A stretch of DNA of 64,000 bases from Verrucomicrobiaceae bacterium (GCA_027489965.1 JAIXZA010000079.1:1-64000), one strand, 5' to 3'; shown: positions 46,704 through 56,063, counted from the first letter of the stretch. Program-made: numbers and translations. Notes: generated by a model from the sequence alone, not told the origin.

Positions 46704-47447
46704 ATGTTAAACTCTGCTAAATCGCTCAAAGGCTATCAGCTTGAATGCCTCGACGGTGATATCGGTAAAGCACGCGAATTTTACTTCGATGATCGGCACT
46801 GGACAGTGCGCTATCTGGTGGCTGACACCGGCAATTGGCTGGCTAGCCATCAGGTTTTACTCTCACCGTATGCGCTTGTCGGCGTCATGTCTGATGAGGG
46901 GAAGATTGTTGTCAATCTCACCAAAAAGCAGATTCAGGAATCTCCCTCATTGGACACCGACAAACCTGTCTCTCGTCAATACGAAGAAGATTACTACGGC
47001 TACTATGGATGGCCAAATTATTGGAGCGGAACAGACATGTGGGGGAACTATCCCTTTATCCGACGTGACCATGAACAAATCGACTTCCCTGCTAACAATG
47101 AGCGGACTTGGGATCCACACCTGCGCAGCACTCAGGATGTCACTGGCTACAACATTTTGGCAATCGGCGGCGAGATAGGACACATTGATGATTTCATCAT
47201 TGACGATCAAACCTGGGCCATTCGCTATCTGGTAATCGCGACTCGGAATTGGCTGCCTAGCAAAAAAGTCCTCATATCGCCTGAATGGGTCAAAAGCGCG
47301 AATTGGAAGGATTTAAATGTCGCGATCACTCTATCTTGCGAAGAGATCAAGGCGTCTCCCGAATTTACTAAGGATAGCCTGCCGTCACGGGACTATGAGA
47401 TCGGTCTGCATAAGCACTACGATCGCCCTGGCTACTGGCTTGATTAG
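46704..47447 (+). CDS. Double PRC-barrel domain protein
   Basis: The 247-residue protein holds two PRC-barrel beta domains: LKGYQLECLDGDIGKAREFY with WTVRYLVADTGNWLASHQVL (1-80), and VTGYNILAIGGEIGHIDDFI with WAIRYLVIATRNWLPSKKVL (145-225). A Tyr/Trp/Gly-rich linker (YYGYYGWPNYWSGTDMWGNY) joins them. PRC-barrels bind protein or RNA partners; this double form is common in bacterial stress loci. It ends the csbD operon and its stop is 6 bp from the convergent PqiC-like gene. Confidence 0.85.
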   Translation: MLNSAKSLKGYQLECLDGDIGKAREFYFDDRHWTVRYLVADTGNWLASHQVLLSPYALVGVMSDEGKIVVNLTKKQIQESPSLDTDKPVSRQYEEDYYGYYGWPNYWSGTDMWGNYPFIRRDHEQIDFPANNERTWDPHLRSTQDVTGYNILAIGGEIGHIDDFIIDDQTWAIRYLVIATRNWLPSKKVLISPEWVKSANWKDLNVAITLSCEEIKASPEFTKDSLPSRDYEIGLHKHYDRPGYWLD

Positions 47448-47453
47448 AATAAA

Positions 47454-48029
47454 CTATCTTTGACGTGCTATCTGCTGAGAAAGATCGACCAAGGCCTCAT
47501 TCATTGAGGTGACTCTCGCGTTCATGGCTGGCTCAATGCTGGAGATCGGCACGATGATGCGGAAAAAGTGTGAGCGTGTCTCCTTGCCCGAAACCTCTGG
47601 AAGTTTCCAAGAGCCCTGGAGGACCATTTGATTTGCGGTGTCTGGCTCAAACTGCGTGATCTTTACTTCGAGGAGTTGAGCGTAATCCAGCGTCGTGAAG
47701 CTCTCCACAGGCTGAATGTTCATGGAGCCAGTGAGGCGGCTCAGGTTGCTCGCTAAGACGCGTGATATACCCACGTCGAGAGATTCACCCCATAGGTGAA
47801 GATGGCTCGTCATGAGCTGCCCTTCTTTTCGCGCAACGAGTTGCATGCGGTCTAAATAGCTTGGAATGGAAGGGCGATTGATTGCAATGGCAGGTGTCGA
47901 GGAAGTGAGGAAACGATCAGGAGCTAGAGGCTCCAAGAGGTGACGAACAGAGCTATCCTTGACAGGCTTGAACGTGCTGCAAGCTGTGAGAGCCAGCAGA
48001 GTAATGACGGAGATTGAGGTGTGGTTCAT
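47454..48029 (-). CDS. PqiC/ABC-transport auxiliary lipoprotein
   Basis: The 191-residue lipoprotein (lipobox LTACS, Cys about 17) has the PqiC-type fold signature: HLLEPLAPDR, IAINRPSIPSYLDRMQLVAR and WGESLDVGISRVLASNLSRL. Such lipoproteins sit in the outer membrane and work with MCE-type phospholipid transport machines. It is the last gene of the mlaE-F-D-like operon, with ATGA-type overlap to the MCE gene. Confidence 0.82.
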   Translation of the reverse strand: MNHTSISVITLLALTACSTFKPVKDSSVRHLLEPLAPDRFLTSSTPAIAINRPSIPSYLDRMQLVARKEGQLMTSHLHLWGESLDVGISRVLASNLSRLTGSMNIQPVESFTTLDYAQLLEVKITQFEPDTANQMVLQGSWKLPEVSGKETRSHFFRIIVPISSIEPAMNARVTSMNEALVDLSQQIARQR

Positions 48030-49036
48030 GGTTTGTTGTCGTTGCCGAGCAGAAGTGTGTTTGGGTTTTGTTGGAGGTCATTGGCGAGTTCTTTGATGGC
48101 TCGTGAGGCTCGTTCAGCCTCTTCCAAGACGTTTTGAAGGCGCATTAAAACGGGCGCTCGTGGGTTGGTGACTTTGGAGATTTCAGTGGATGCTTCTTCA
48201 AGTTTAGCCAGCGCGGTGGACGCTTGCTGGATCGCTTTCTTGAAGTCCTCCAGCATGGGATCAACCCCAGTATCAGCCTTTTTAGCGAAGCTATCAAAGC
48301 TCGCCATCGCCGCATTCATATTGTCGATGGCGGTGGAGAGTTTTGCATTGCCGGTAAGCATTCGGACATTGTCTGTGATGACGACGAGGTTGTCGTTGAT
48401 CTCCTTCATCTTCATCGCGCTGATCTGCGTCTTTGCTCCCACCAGTGTGCCTTGCAGTTCCTTTATCAGGCCTGCGAGGTCGATCCCATCGAGTTTCTTT
48501 ATTCCCTCTTGGATGCTTGCTAGCAGCGCATCAAGTTCCGTGCCAATGCTGGGCACTACGGGATAGGGGGATTGTATTTGAGGTTTGAAGTCCAGCACCT
48601 TGGTGTCGGGGGCGATATCAAACTCGATCGTGAGTTGGCCTGTCACAAAGCTTTGCTGCTTCATGCGTGCGCGTAGCCCTTCGGCCACGGCTTTCATGAC
48701 GCCGGCCTCGGTCGATAGGTCGATGCCGCCGCCAGATGTCGAACTAACGCCGCGCAATTCCTTCTCCGACAACTCGATGAGCACGGGAATGATTCGACGG
48801 TTTTGGTCCTCGTCGATGATTACCTTGATGGACTTGACGCGACCAATGGCCACGCCGCCGAAGCGCACTTCAGAGCCGACTAGCAATCCATCAGCGCTTT
48901 TTTCAAAGTAGAGTTGTATGAGGCTGGTCTTTTCGAAGAATTTGCCTGCACCGAACAGCACGATTGCTATGCCGCCGAGTAGTAACGCCGTGAGGGCAAA
49001 CAGGCCGATGAGTGTGGGGCTGGCTTTCTTGCTCAT
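48026..49036 (-). CDS. MlaD/PqiB-like MCE-domain protein
   Basis: The 336-residue protein has one N-terminal membrane helix (LIGLFALTALLLGGIAIVLF) and an MCE domain (about 45-130; SADGLLVGSEVRFGGVAIGRVKSI). A long helical C-terminal region rich in Asp/Lys/Ala (about 200-325) should form the needle or barrel part seen in PqiB/YebT-like proteins. It is the substrate-tunnel subunit of a phospholipid ABC transporter spanning the periplasm. Confidence 0.86.
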   Translation of the reverse strand: MSKKASPTLIGLFALTALLLGGIAIVLFGAGKFFEKTSLIQLYFEKSADGLLVGSEVRFGGVAIGRVKSIKVIIDEDQNRRIIPVLIELSEKELRGVSSTSGGGIDLSTEAGVMKAVAEGLRARMKQQSFVTGQLTIEFDIAPDTKVLDFKPQIQSPYPVVPSIGTELDALLASIQEGIKKLDGIDLAGLIKELQGTLVGAKTQISAMKMKEINDNLVVITDNVRMLTGNAKLSTAIDNMNAAMASFDSFAKKADTGVDPMLEDFKKAIQQASTALAKLEEASTEISKVTNPRAPVLMRLQNVLEEAERASRAIKELANDLQQNPNTLLLGNDNKP

Positions 49037-49797
49037 GGGGGTGGTGTGGCTGGGGTGTCGCCTCGATTGAGAAAGAGCCGCACGGCGGGGTTGTCGGAGT
49101 GGTCACGCAGTTCGCATGGCGGGCCGATGGCTCCCTGGGTTTTCGTGGCGGTGTCGAGGAAAAGCGCTTTGGTGCCGATACTGAAGATGCTGGCTAGTTC
49201 GTGCGTGACGATGACGATGGTGGAGCCTTGACTGTCCCGCAGGCCGAGGATCAGATCCTCCAGTCGGCGGGAGCTGAGCGGATCAAGGCCCGAGCTGGGT
49301 TCATCCAGAAAAAGGATGTCCGGGTCCAGTGCCATGGCCCGTGCGATGGCTGCTCGCTTCCTCATGCCGCCACTGATCTGTGCCGGATAAAAATCCTCAA
49401 ATCCGGAAAGACCTACCAGTGCAAGTTTATAGGCGACGACCTCGCGCACGCTCGCGGCATTCATTTTGCCAGACTCTTCCAAAGGCATGGAGATGTTTTC
49501 GCCTAGCGTCAGCGATGACCACAACGCACCAGATTGATACATGACTCCAAAGCGTTTCATGAAGGCACTGCGTTTATCTGCATCGCTAGCGGTGAAATCT
49601 TCATCGCCATAGAAGATGCTGCCTTTTGCTGGTTCCTGCAGGCCGATCAGATGGCGTAGCAGGGTGCTCTTGCCACAACCGCTGCCACCCATGATGACAA
49701 AGATATCTTTGTCATCAATCTCGAAATTAAGGTCATGCATGACCACCAGGTGGCCGTAGGCCATGGTCAATTCGCGGACGATTATTTTGGCAGCCAT
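49033..49797 (-). CDS. MlaF-like ABC transporter ATP-binding protein
   Basis: The 254-residue ATPase has Walker A GGSGCGKST (about 36-44), a signature ISGGMRKRAAIARA (about 139-152), Walker B ILFLDEPSSGLDP and the switch His in VTHEL. It powers the MlaE permease encoded immediately upstream (2 bp gap). Its C-terminal end (RLFLNRGDTPATPPP) resembles the short tail by which MlaF interacts with partners, but that is inference. Confidence 0.88.
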   Translation of the reverse strand: MAAKIIVRELTMAYGHLVVMHDLNFEIDDKDIFVIMGGSGCGKSTLLRHLIGLQEPAKGSIFYGDEDFTASDADKRSAFMKRFGVMYQSGALWSSLTLGENISMPLEESGKMNAASVREVVAYKLALVGLSGFEDFYPAQISGGMRKRAAIARAMALDPDILFLDEPSSGLDPLSSRRLEDLILGLRDSQGSTIVIVTHELASIFSIGTKALFLDTATKTQGAIGPPCELRDHSDNPAVRLFLNRGDTPATPPP

Positions 49798-49799
49798 GA

Positions 49800-50936
49800 T
49801 CAGATATCCAGAAGGGTGAAGATGGCGGCGAAGGCGGAATCTAAGACCACGATGGCCGTGATGGAGGCCACGACAGCTTGCGTGGTTGCCTCACCCACTG
49901 CAGCGGAGGATTTGCCCGCTTGCATGCCCATCATGCAGCCGCTCATGGCGATGGTGGCACCAAAAAAAACGCTCTTGATGACGCCGAGTGATGAGTTTGT
50001 CATGTCCAGGGAGGCAAGCGTTTCATTCCAATACAACTCCGGTGGAATGCCCTCAGATGAGCCGACCAACATGCCGCCGAGAATGCCGATGACGTCCGCA
50101 TAGATTGTCAGGAGTGGCATCATCAGCACTAGGGCCAGCAGTCGTGGCAGCACTAGAAAATCGAAGGGATTGAAGCCAAAGGTGCGTAGCGCATCGATCT
50201 CTTCATTCGCCTTCATACTGCCGATCTGAGCCGCGAATGCTGCGCCTGTTCGGCCACTCATGATGATGGCCGTCATGACAACGCCCATTTCCCGCACCAT
50301 CGCGATACCGACCAGATCAGCGACATACAAGTTTGCTCCGAAGTGAGTAAGTTGCACATTTCCAACAAATGCAAGGATGAGCCCGATGAGGAAACTGATG
50401 AGTGCCACAATCGGCAATGCATCCGCACCGCATTGCTGCAAAACCATCCAAAAATCTGAGGTGCGGAAACGAGCGCGACCCATGCAGAAGCGGGCCAGTG
50501 AAAGCACGGTGAGCCCGGCAAACTCAAGAAATGACTGAACCTTGCCAAAGAATGACAAAGTCATTAGCCCAAGTTTGCCGAGGACAGAATCAGCATCAGT
50601 TGGCAGACTCGTTCCGCTCTCCTCCGGCACGGCGAGTGCCAGCGCCAACAAGCCTCGCAGCTTTGCAGGTAATCCATCCAGTGTGGGCTGCTCTGTCTTA
50701 TCCTTCTCGGACGAGGCAATGCTACGAAAGTGTGCAAAAAGGAACGCCGGCAAAGAGGAGTCGTAAGCGCCGAGCTGGTTTAGATTGTAGAACGTTGGAA
50801 GCCTGCTATCCAGTGGCTTGCCGCTCACTTTGACCTCAGGTCCATCACGTTTCCAATCGCCTGCTAGTTCTAAGGTAAGCTCTTCCCCATCTTGTTTCCA
50901 AGCAGCAGAGGGTGGAGGATGAGGTTTCGCGGGCAT
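49800..50936 (-). CDS. MlaE-like permease with N-terminal STAS-like domain
   Basis: The 378-residue protein fuses an MlaB-like STAS domain (about 10-105; LTLELAGDWKRDGPE, YNLNQLGAYDSSLPAFLFAH) to an MlaE permease (about 145-378; FLIGLILAFVGNVQLTHFGA, MSGRTGAAFAAQIGSMKANEE, then EIDALRTFGFNPFDFLVLPRL). Fusion removes the need for a separate mlaB. The start lies 58 nt from a perfect stress palindrome, which probably drives the four-gene lipid transporter operon. Confidence 0.88.
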   Translation of the reverse strand: MPAKPHPPPSAAWKQDGEELTLELAGDWKRDGPEVKVSGKPLDSRLPTFYNLNQLGAYDSSLPAFLFAHFRSIASSEKDKTEQPTLDGLPAKLRGLLALALAVPEESGTSLPTDADSVLGKLGLMTLSFFGKVQSFLEFAGLTVLSLARFCMGRARFRTSDFWMVLQQCGADALPIVALISFLIGLILAFVGNVQLTHFGANLYVADLVGIAMVREMGVVMTAIIMSGRTGAAFAAQIGSMKANEEIDALRTFGFNPFDFLVLPRLLALVLMMPLLTIYADVIGILGGMLVGSSEGIPPELYWNETLASLDMTNSSLGVIKSVFFGATIAMSGCMMGMQAGKSSAAVGEATTQAVVASITAIVVLDSAFAAIFTLLDI

Positions 50937-50994
50937 CCGAAATTTGGTAACATGATGGTCCTGAAGAGCGTCGGCTGCGTCGTCAGCTTAAGCC

Positions 50995-51012
50995 ATGGGG
51001 TAAAGACCCCAT
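50995..51012 (-). promoter_or_regulatory. Stress-site copy 18, perfect palindrome
   Basis: ATGGGGT-AAAG-ACCCCAT lies 58 nt before the mlaE-like start. It is symmetric, so direction is set by the flanking gene. Confidence 0.7.
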
Positions 51013-51062
51013 CGGAGCTATCACGTGCTACCGCTGAGCCTCAGTGGCTTCTGCGAATAAAT

Positions 51063-51620
51063 TCACACGGCTAGCAACTGGCCGACCAAACTATTGTCAG
51101 AGAGTTCGTGCTGTTCGAAAGTTTCAGCACTGGTATGATCAATGATCTTCCTAGCGTTTAGCACCTCAGCATCCGTGCCATGGGCAATTACGACAAACTT
51201 GCCCGTCTTGATGGCTGTCTCATATTGCAGGACGCTGTTCTTGGGGATGCCCTGACTGTAAAGCGCCGCGCCAAGAGCACTCAACCCCCCTACCACGATA
51301 GCACCTTCCATCGCGCCGATGATCCATCCCACAACCGGTCCAGCAAAGAGCAGCGGCCCAACACCAGGTATGAAAAGGAACGCGGAGCCAAAAAGCCAGC
51401 CCCAGATTCCGCCCCAAAAAGCTCCCTGGGTGCCCCAGTACTTCATGCGGTCGCCCGTGTTGTAGTAGCCTACCACATGCTCGTCAGTGTGATAATCTCG
51501 CCCAATGATCGACAGTTTTTTCATGTCGAAATCGGCGTGTTGCAATTCCTTGATGGCTGTCTCAGCCGCTGCGTGTGTGTTATAGACGGCTACGACGGCG
51601 TTGTTGTGTGTGATTTTCAT
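51063..51620 (-). CDS. YflT/general-stress-17M-like protein with membrane hairpin
   Basis: The 185-residue protein begins with a 17M-like domain (NAVVAVYNTHAAAETAIKEL, then MKKLSIIGRDYHTDEHVVGY). A Gly-rich hydrophobic hairpin follows (FWGGIWGWLFGSAFLFIPGV, GPLLFAGPVVGWIIGAMEGA) and then a soluble end. This layout is seen in stress-induced proteins related to B. subtilis YflT. A decayed second copy, with its promoter, lies at 58446-58793. An upstream start at 51659 exists; MKITHN at 51620 fits the family better. Confidence 0.8.
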   Translation of the reverse strand: MKITHNNAVVAVYNTHAAAETAIKELQHADFDMKKLSIIGRDYHTDEHVVGYYNTGDRMKYWGTQGAFWGGIWGWLFGSAFLFIPGVGPLLFAGPVVGWIIGAMEGAIVVGGLSALGAALYSQGIPKNSVLQYETAIKTGKFVVIAHGTDAEVLNARKIIDHTSAETFEQHELSDNSLVGQLLAV

Positions 51621-51685
51621 TGGTGTGCTTGATGTTAGGTAATTTGGGAACATCAGCACTTTGGGAAACTCAGTGGCCGATTACG

Positions 51686-51703
51686 ATGGGGTGTTAGCCC
51701 CAT
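51686..51703 (-). promoter_or_regulatory. Stress-site copy 19
   Basis: Gene-oriented ATGGGGC-TAAC-ACCCCAT, one mismatch from a perfect repeat, 65 nt before the yflT-like start. The flanking GGCCGATTACG is conserved in the decayed copy near 58841. Confidence 0.65.
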
Positions 51704-51806
51704 CTTAAAGTCTTGCTGTAGCCTTATCTCGCTTAGGTCACGTTGGCTCCTGCTCTGAAGTTGGCAATCTTGCGGATCGACTCATGAAACAATGTGTAGC
51801 GAAGTC

Positions 51807-51820
51807 GGGTTACACCCCAT
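51807..51820 (+). promoter_or_regulatory. Stress-site copy 20
   Basis: GGGTTACACCCCAT, spacer 3 nt, ends 35 nt before the aldehyde dehydrogenase start. Confidence 0.7.
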
Positions 51821-51855
51821 CGCTACGGCGACAGTGCTGCGATATTCTGCGCGCT

Positions 51856-53237
51856 ATGAGTTACCAAAGCATCAACCCATCTACCGGCGAACTCGTGAAG
51901 AGCTTCGATCAACACACCGACACTCAACTTGACGAAGCTATTGCCACGGCGGCGAAGTGCTTTGAAGCTTGGCGAAAGCACACCTATGCTCAGAAGGCCA
52001 GCATTGTCTCCAAAGTAGCAGCTCTCATGCGTGAGCGTGCGGAGGGATTGGCTCGGCTGGTAACGCTGGAGATGGGCAAGCTCTTCGCGGAGTCGGTTGG
52101 TGAGGTGATGCTGAGTGCGGACATTCTTGATTACTATTCCAAACATGGGGAGCGGTTCCTCTCACCCGAACATCTAAATCCGGACTCTGGTACGGCTGTG
52201 ATTGAAAGCAGCCCACTTGGCGTGCTGTTTGGTGTGCAGCCGTGGAACTTCCCTTACTATCAACTCGCTCGTTTTGCGGGGCCGAATTTGATGGCAGGTA
52301 ATGTTGTGATGGTGAAGCATTCAGGCACGGTGCCACAGTGCGCCATTGCCTTTGAGAAGCTTTGGCTTGATGCTGGTGCGCCGAAGGGTGCCTATACAAA
52401 TCTGCTTATCTCGCATGAACAGGTGTTGGCCGTAATCGACGACTCCCGCATCCGTGGCGTGGCGCTGACAGGCGGTGTGGCGGCAGCGAGAGGCGTGGCT
52501 GAAGGGCCGGAAAGAATGTCAAAAAGACTACCATGGAGCTAGGCGGAAGTGATGCCTTCATAGTCCTGGAAGATGCTGATCTGGACAAGGCTATCACTTG
52601 GGCGATGTGGGCCAAGATGAACAACATGGGCCAGTGCTGCATCGCTGGGAAACGATTTATTATTGTCGAGGCCTTGGCTGATCGCTTTCTAGCAAAATTC
52701 AAATCTGCCATGGAAGCCCTCAAGCCAGGAGATCCGATGGATAAGAGTACCACGCTTGGGCCGCTTTCGACCGAGGCTGCATTGCTTCAACTTCTCAAGC
52801 AGGTCGATCAAGCCATAGATCATGGTGCCACCGTCGTGTTGGGTGGGAAGCGTCTGGACCGCCCAGGTTCATTCATGCAGCCGACGATCTTGACAGACAT
52901 ATGGCCTGACAATCCGGCCTATCGTGAGGAGTTCTTCGGCCCCGTAGCGCTGTTCTTCCGCGTCAAAGATGAAGAGGCGGCCATTACCCTAGCCAATGAT
53001 TCTGATTATGGCCTGGGAGGATCCGTCTTCACTCAGGACATCGAGCGTGGCAAGCGCGTCGCGAGTCGCATCGACACCGGAATGGTCTTCGTCAATCACC
53101 CCACCTGGACCGCCGCAGACCTACCCTTTGGCGGTATCAAAAACTCGGGTTACGGCCGCGAACTCTCCAGCCTCGGCATCCAGGAGTTTGTGAACAAAAA
53201 ACTTGTCCGAGTCGCCGACATCAACGCATCAGCTTAA
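51856..53237 (+). pseudogene. NAD(P)-dependent (succinate-semialdehyde-type) aldehyde dehydrogenase, frameshifted
   Basis: The two frames together give a full-length enzyme of about 460 residues. Frame one (51856-52542) runs from MSYQSINPSTGELVKSF through GVQPWNFPYYQLARF to GVALTGG. Frame two holds AGKNVKKTTMELGGSDAFIV (catalytic Glu), NMGQCCIAGKR (catalytic Cys) and NSGYGRELSSLGIQEF. The shift lies in GAAGGGCC near 52501-52508, where one missing base would restore an AEAAGKN reading. Either the gene is freshly inactivated or the base is a sequence error. It heads the group that continues with wrbA-like and dehydrogenase genes. Confidence 0.8.
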
Positions 53238-53246
53238 ACACCTACC

Positions 53247-53846
53247 ATGAACAACATCGCCATTATCTACCACTCCGGCTACGGCCATACGAAACTTCAA
53301 GCCGAGGCCGTCCATCGCGGAGCAGAAAGTATTCTGGGTATCAATGCCAAACTCTACAGCGCGGAGGAAGCCGCCAAATGCCTTGATGAACTCGACTCTG
53401 CCGAAGCCATCATCTTTGGCTGCCCAACCTACATGGGTAGCATGTCCGCTGGCATGAAGACCTTCATTGAAGTCGCCGCTAAGAAATGGTTCACCTTTGC
53501 CTGGAAGGATAAGATTGCTGGTGCCTTCACCAACTCTTCGTCCTATTCTGGCGATAAACTCAACACGCTGACTGGCCTGTTCATCAACGCCATGCAGCAT
53601 GGCATGATCTTTGTTGGCCTTGGCATCATGCCATCGTCAAACAGACCCGATGAAATGAAGCAGGTCACCGGCCCAGGCCCAGAGGCGCACAACCGAGTTG
53701 GCTCCTTCATTGGTCCCATGGCCGCAAGCTTCCAGATTGGTCCTCCTGGAGCACCCTGCATCGGCGATATCGAGACGGCGGAGATGTATGGTCGCCGTGT
53801 TGCCGAGATCACCTTGCAGTTCGTGCGGGGGAGAGCGCAGCCTTAA
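53247..53846 (+). CDS. WrbA-like flavodoxin-fold NAD(P)H:quinone oxidoreductase
   Basis: The 199-residue protein has a flavodoxin FMN-binding opening (IAIIYHSGYGHTKLQAEAV), the second FMN loop GCPTYMGSMSAGMKTFIE, and KIAGAFTNSSSYSGDKLNTL. WrbA-type enzymes reduce quinones by two electrons and so avoid semiquinone radicals under oxidative stress. It follows the aldehyde dehydrogenase by 9 bp. I keep the subfamily open because related flavodoxin-family reductases share these motifs. Confidence 0.82.
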   Translation: MNNIAIIYHSGYGHTKLQAEAVHRGAESILGINAKLYSAEEAAKCLDELDSAEAIIFGCPTYMGSMSAGMKTFIEVAAKKWFTFAWKDKIAGAFTNSSSYSGDKLNTLTGLFINAMQHGMIFVGLGIMPSSNRPDEMKQVTGPGPEAHNRVGSFIGPMAASFQIGPPGAPCIGDIETAEMYGRRVAEITLQFVRGRAQP

Positions 53847-53943
53847 CCCGAGCGCTCACTACGACAGAAAAAGCCAATGCATCTTAAAAAGAAGGGTGCT
53901 GACCGCGAAACACAAACTCTACAAACCCAATAATCAATCGCCA

Positions 53944-54996
53944 ATGAAAACCAAATCCTATGCCGTTACCTCGGCCGCCAAACCTCTTGTTCCATTCAAC
54001 CTTGAACGTCGCATTCCTGGGGAGCGGGATGTTCAAATTGAAATTCTCTTTTGCGGCGTCTGCCATTAAGATGTCCATACCGTACGCGATGAATGGCACG
54101 GCACCACTTACCCCTGCATTCCAGGGCATGAAATCATTGGCCGAGTTATCAGCGTCGGAGCACAGGTGAAAAAGTTCAAAACAGGTGACATTGCTGGTGT
54201 TGGTTGCCTTGTGGATTCTTGTCGGACATGCGGAAATTGTGAAGAACGTCTGGAACAGTTTTGCGAAAACGGAGCCATCTTCACCTACAACTCGCCTGAC
54301 AAGCACAGCGGTGGCATGACCTTTGGCGGCTACTCGGAAAGCATCGTGGTGGATGAGGCCTTCGTGCTGAGCATCCCCAAAAACCTCGATCTAGCTGCCA
54401 CGGCACCGCTGCTTTGCGCTGGCATCACGACCTACTCACCTCTTCGGCATCATAGGGTCACGAAAGGTCAAAAGGTAGGCGTTGTGGGGTTGGGTGGACT
54501 TGGGCACATGGGGGTTAAATTGGCGAAGGCTCTCGGTGCTCATGTCGTGGTCTTCACGACCTCGTTGAACAAGGTCGAAGACGCGTTGCGGTTGGGTGCG
54601 GATGAAGTCGTTCACTCAAAAGACGAGGCCGCGATGAAAAAGCACCTCAACAGCTTCCATTTTATTCTCGATACTGTGGCGGCCAAACATGACATCAATG
54701 CCTATCTTGTCCTGCTTAGGCGCGACGGTAATCTCACGCAAGTCGGTGTGCCTTCCGAAGCGCTCGACCTAGATGTCAGCAGCCTTATTTTCGGACGCCG
54801 AAGCCTTAGCGGCTCACTCATTGGTGGCCTCAAAGAAACCCAGGAAATGCTCGACTTCTGCGGTCAGCACAGCATCACCTCCGACATCGAAATCATACCG
54901 ATCCAGAAGATCAACGAAGCCTATCACCGCCTCGTGAAGGGCGACGTGAAATACCGCTTTGTCATCGATATGGCTTCTCTCAAGAAAGCCCAATAA
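53944..54996 (+). pseudogene. Zinc alcohol dehydrogenase (YahK/CAD-like) with in-frame TAA
   Basis: The frame begins MKTKSYAVTSAAKPLVPFNL and reaches FCGVCH, then hits TAA (54067-54069), and continues in the same frame as DVHTVRDEWHGTTYPCIPGH to a full 350-residue length. In this family the residue after CGVCH is almost always Ser, and TCA to TAA is a single change. The rest retains the structural Cys cluster (CxxCGNCEERLEQFC) and the GLGGLGHMGVKLAKALG cofactor loop. Without readthrough only 41 residues or an ATG-54166 fragment can be made. Confidence 0.8.
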
Positions 54997-55008
54997 CTTG
55001 ATAACCCT

Positions 55009-56010
55009 ATGTTAAATTTAACCAGCCGCGAGATACGTCTCGCCTCACGCCCGGCAGGCGTTCCAACTGCAAGCAACTTCACTTTGGTAGAAACCACTTT
55101 GAAGCCTCTTCAGGACGGTCATGTGCTCGTGCGCAATCAGTTCATGTCCGTGGATCCCTACATGCGTGGCCGCATGAATGATCGGAAGTCGTATGTGCCG
55201 CCCTTCGAGATCGGTAAGGTGCTCGAAGGCGGAGCCATTGGTGAGGTGATCGAGTCGCGCTCCAGCGATTTTAAAGTCGGTGATGCCGTCACTTCCAAAT
55301 ACGGCTGGCGTGAGGTATTTATGACAGAACCCAAAGAGTTGAATCGAGTCGATAGCTCGGCCCAACAACTCTCCGTCTATTTAGGCACCCTTGGCATGAC
55401 AGGTATGACCGCTTGGGCAGGACTGTCGATGGCTGCGGTGAAAGCTGGCGAAGTGATTTACATCTCAGGTGCTGCAGGTGCCGTAGGCAATGTGGCCGGT
55501 CAATTGGCAAAGCTGCGGGGCTGTCGTGTGATTGGCTCTGCGGGTTCCGATGAGAAAGTGAAACGTCTGCTTGATGAATGCGGATTTGACGCGGCCTTCA
55601 ACTATAAGTCAGGTGCCGTGCTCGATCAATTAACCCAAGCTGCGCCTGAAGGCATCGATGTCTATTTCGACAACGTTGGGGGAGATTCTCTTGAAGCTGC
55701 ATTGTCAGCCTTGAGGTTACACGGTCGCATCATCGCTTGTGGCGGCATCGCTGGTTATAATGAGGAAAAGCCAAAGCCCGGCCCATCTAATCTTTTCAAC
55801 ATGACGACGAAGCGGCTCACCATGAAAGGCTTGATTGTGGGTGACTGGTTGGAGCGTCGATGCGAGTTTGAAAAAGAAGTTGGCAGTCTTTACCAGTCAG
55901 GCAAAATCAAAAGCATGGAAACCGTAGTCGAGGGGATCGATCAAGCTGTAGAGGCTTTCATTGGTCTTTTCGACGGCAAAAATGTCGGTAAGATGGTGGT
56001 TAAATTATGA
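55009..56010 (+). CDS. CurA-like NADP-dependent oxidoreductase (medium-chain, zinc-free)
   Basis: The 333-residue protein follows the YncB/CurA/leukotriene-B4-dehydrogenase pattern: QFMSVDPYMRGRMND near 46, YLGTLGMTGMTAWAGL, then the cofactor loop SGAAGAVGNVAGQLAKLRG and YFDNVGGDSLEAALSAL. No zinc ligands are present. Members reduce alpha,beta-unsaturated carbonyls such as lipid-peroxidation products. It is 12 bp downstream of the interrupted alcohol dehydrogenase and completes this redox group. Confidence 0.88.
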   Translation: MLNLTSREIRLASRPAGVPTASNFTLVETTLKPLQDGHVLVRNQFMSVDPYMRGRMNDRKSYVPPFEIGKVLEGGAIGEVIESRSSDFKVGDAVTSKYGWREVFMTEPKELNRVDSSAQQLSVYLGTLGMTGMTAWAGLSMAAVKAGEVIYISGAAGAVGNVAGQLAKLRGCRVIGSAGSDEKVKRLLDECGFDAAFNYKSGAVLDQLTQAAPEGIDVYFDNVGGDSLEAALSALRLHGRIIACGGIAGYNEEKPKPGPSNLFNMTTKRLTMKGLIVGDWLERRCEFEKEVGSLYQSGKIKSMETVVEGIDQAVEAFIGLFDGKNVGKMVVKL

Positions 56011-56015
56011 TTATA

Positions 56016-56031
56016 GGGTTTCACCCCATAG
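56016..56031 (+). promoter_or_regulatory. Stress-site copy 21
   Basis: GGGTTTCACCCCATAG matches the consensus and ends 34 nt before the oleate hydratase start, 5 bp after the preceding stop codon. Confidence 0.75.
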
Positions 56032-56063
56032 ATTGAATTCCTGCCACTTTTTAAGCTGGCGGA

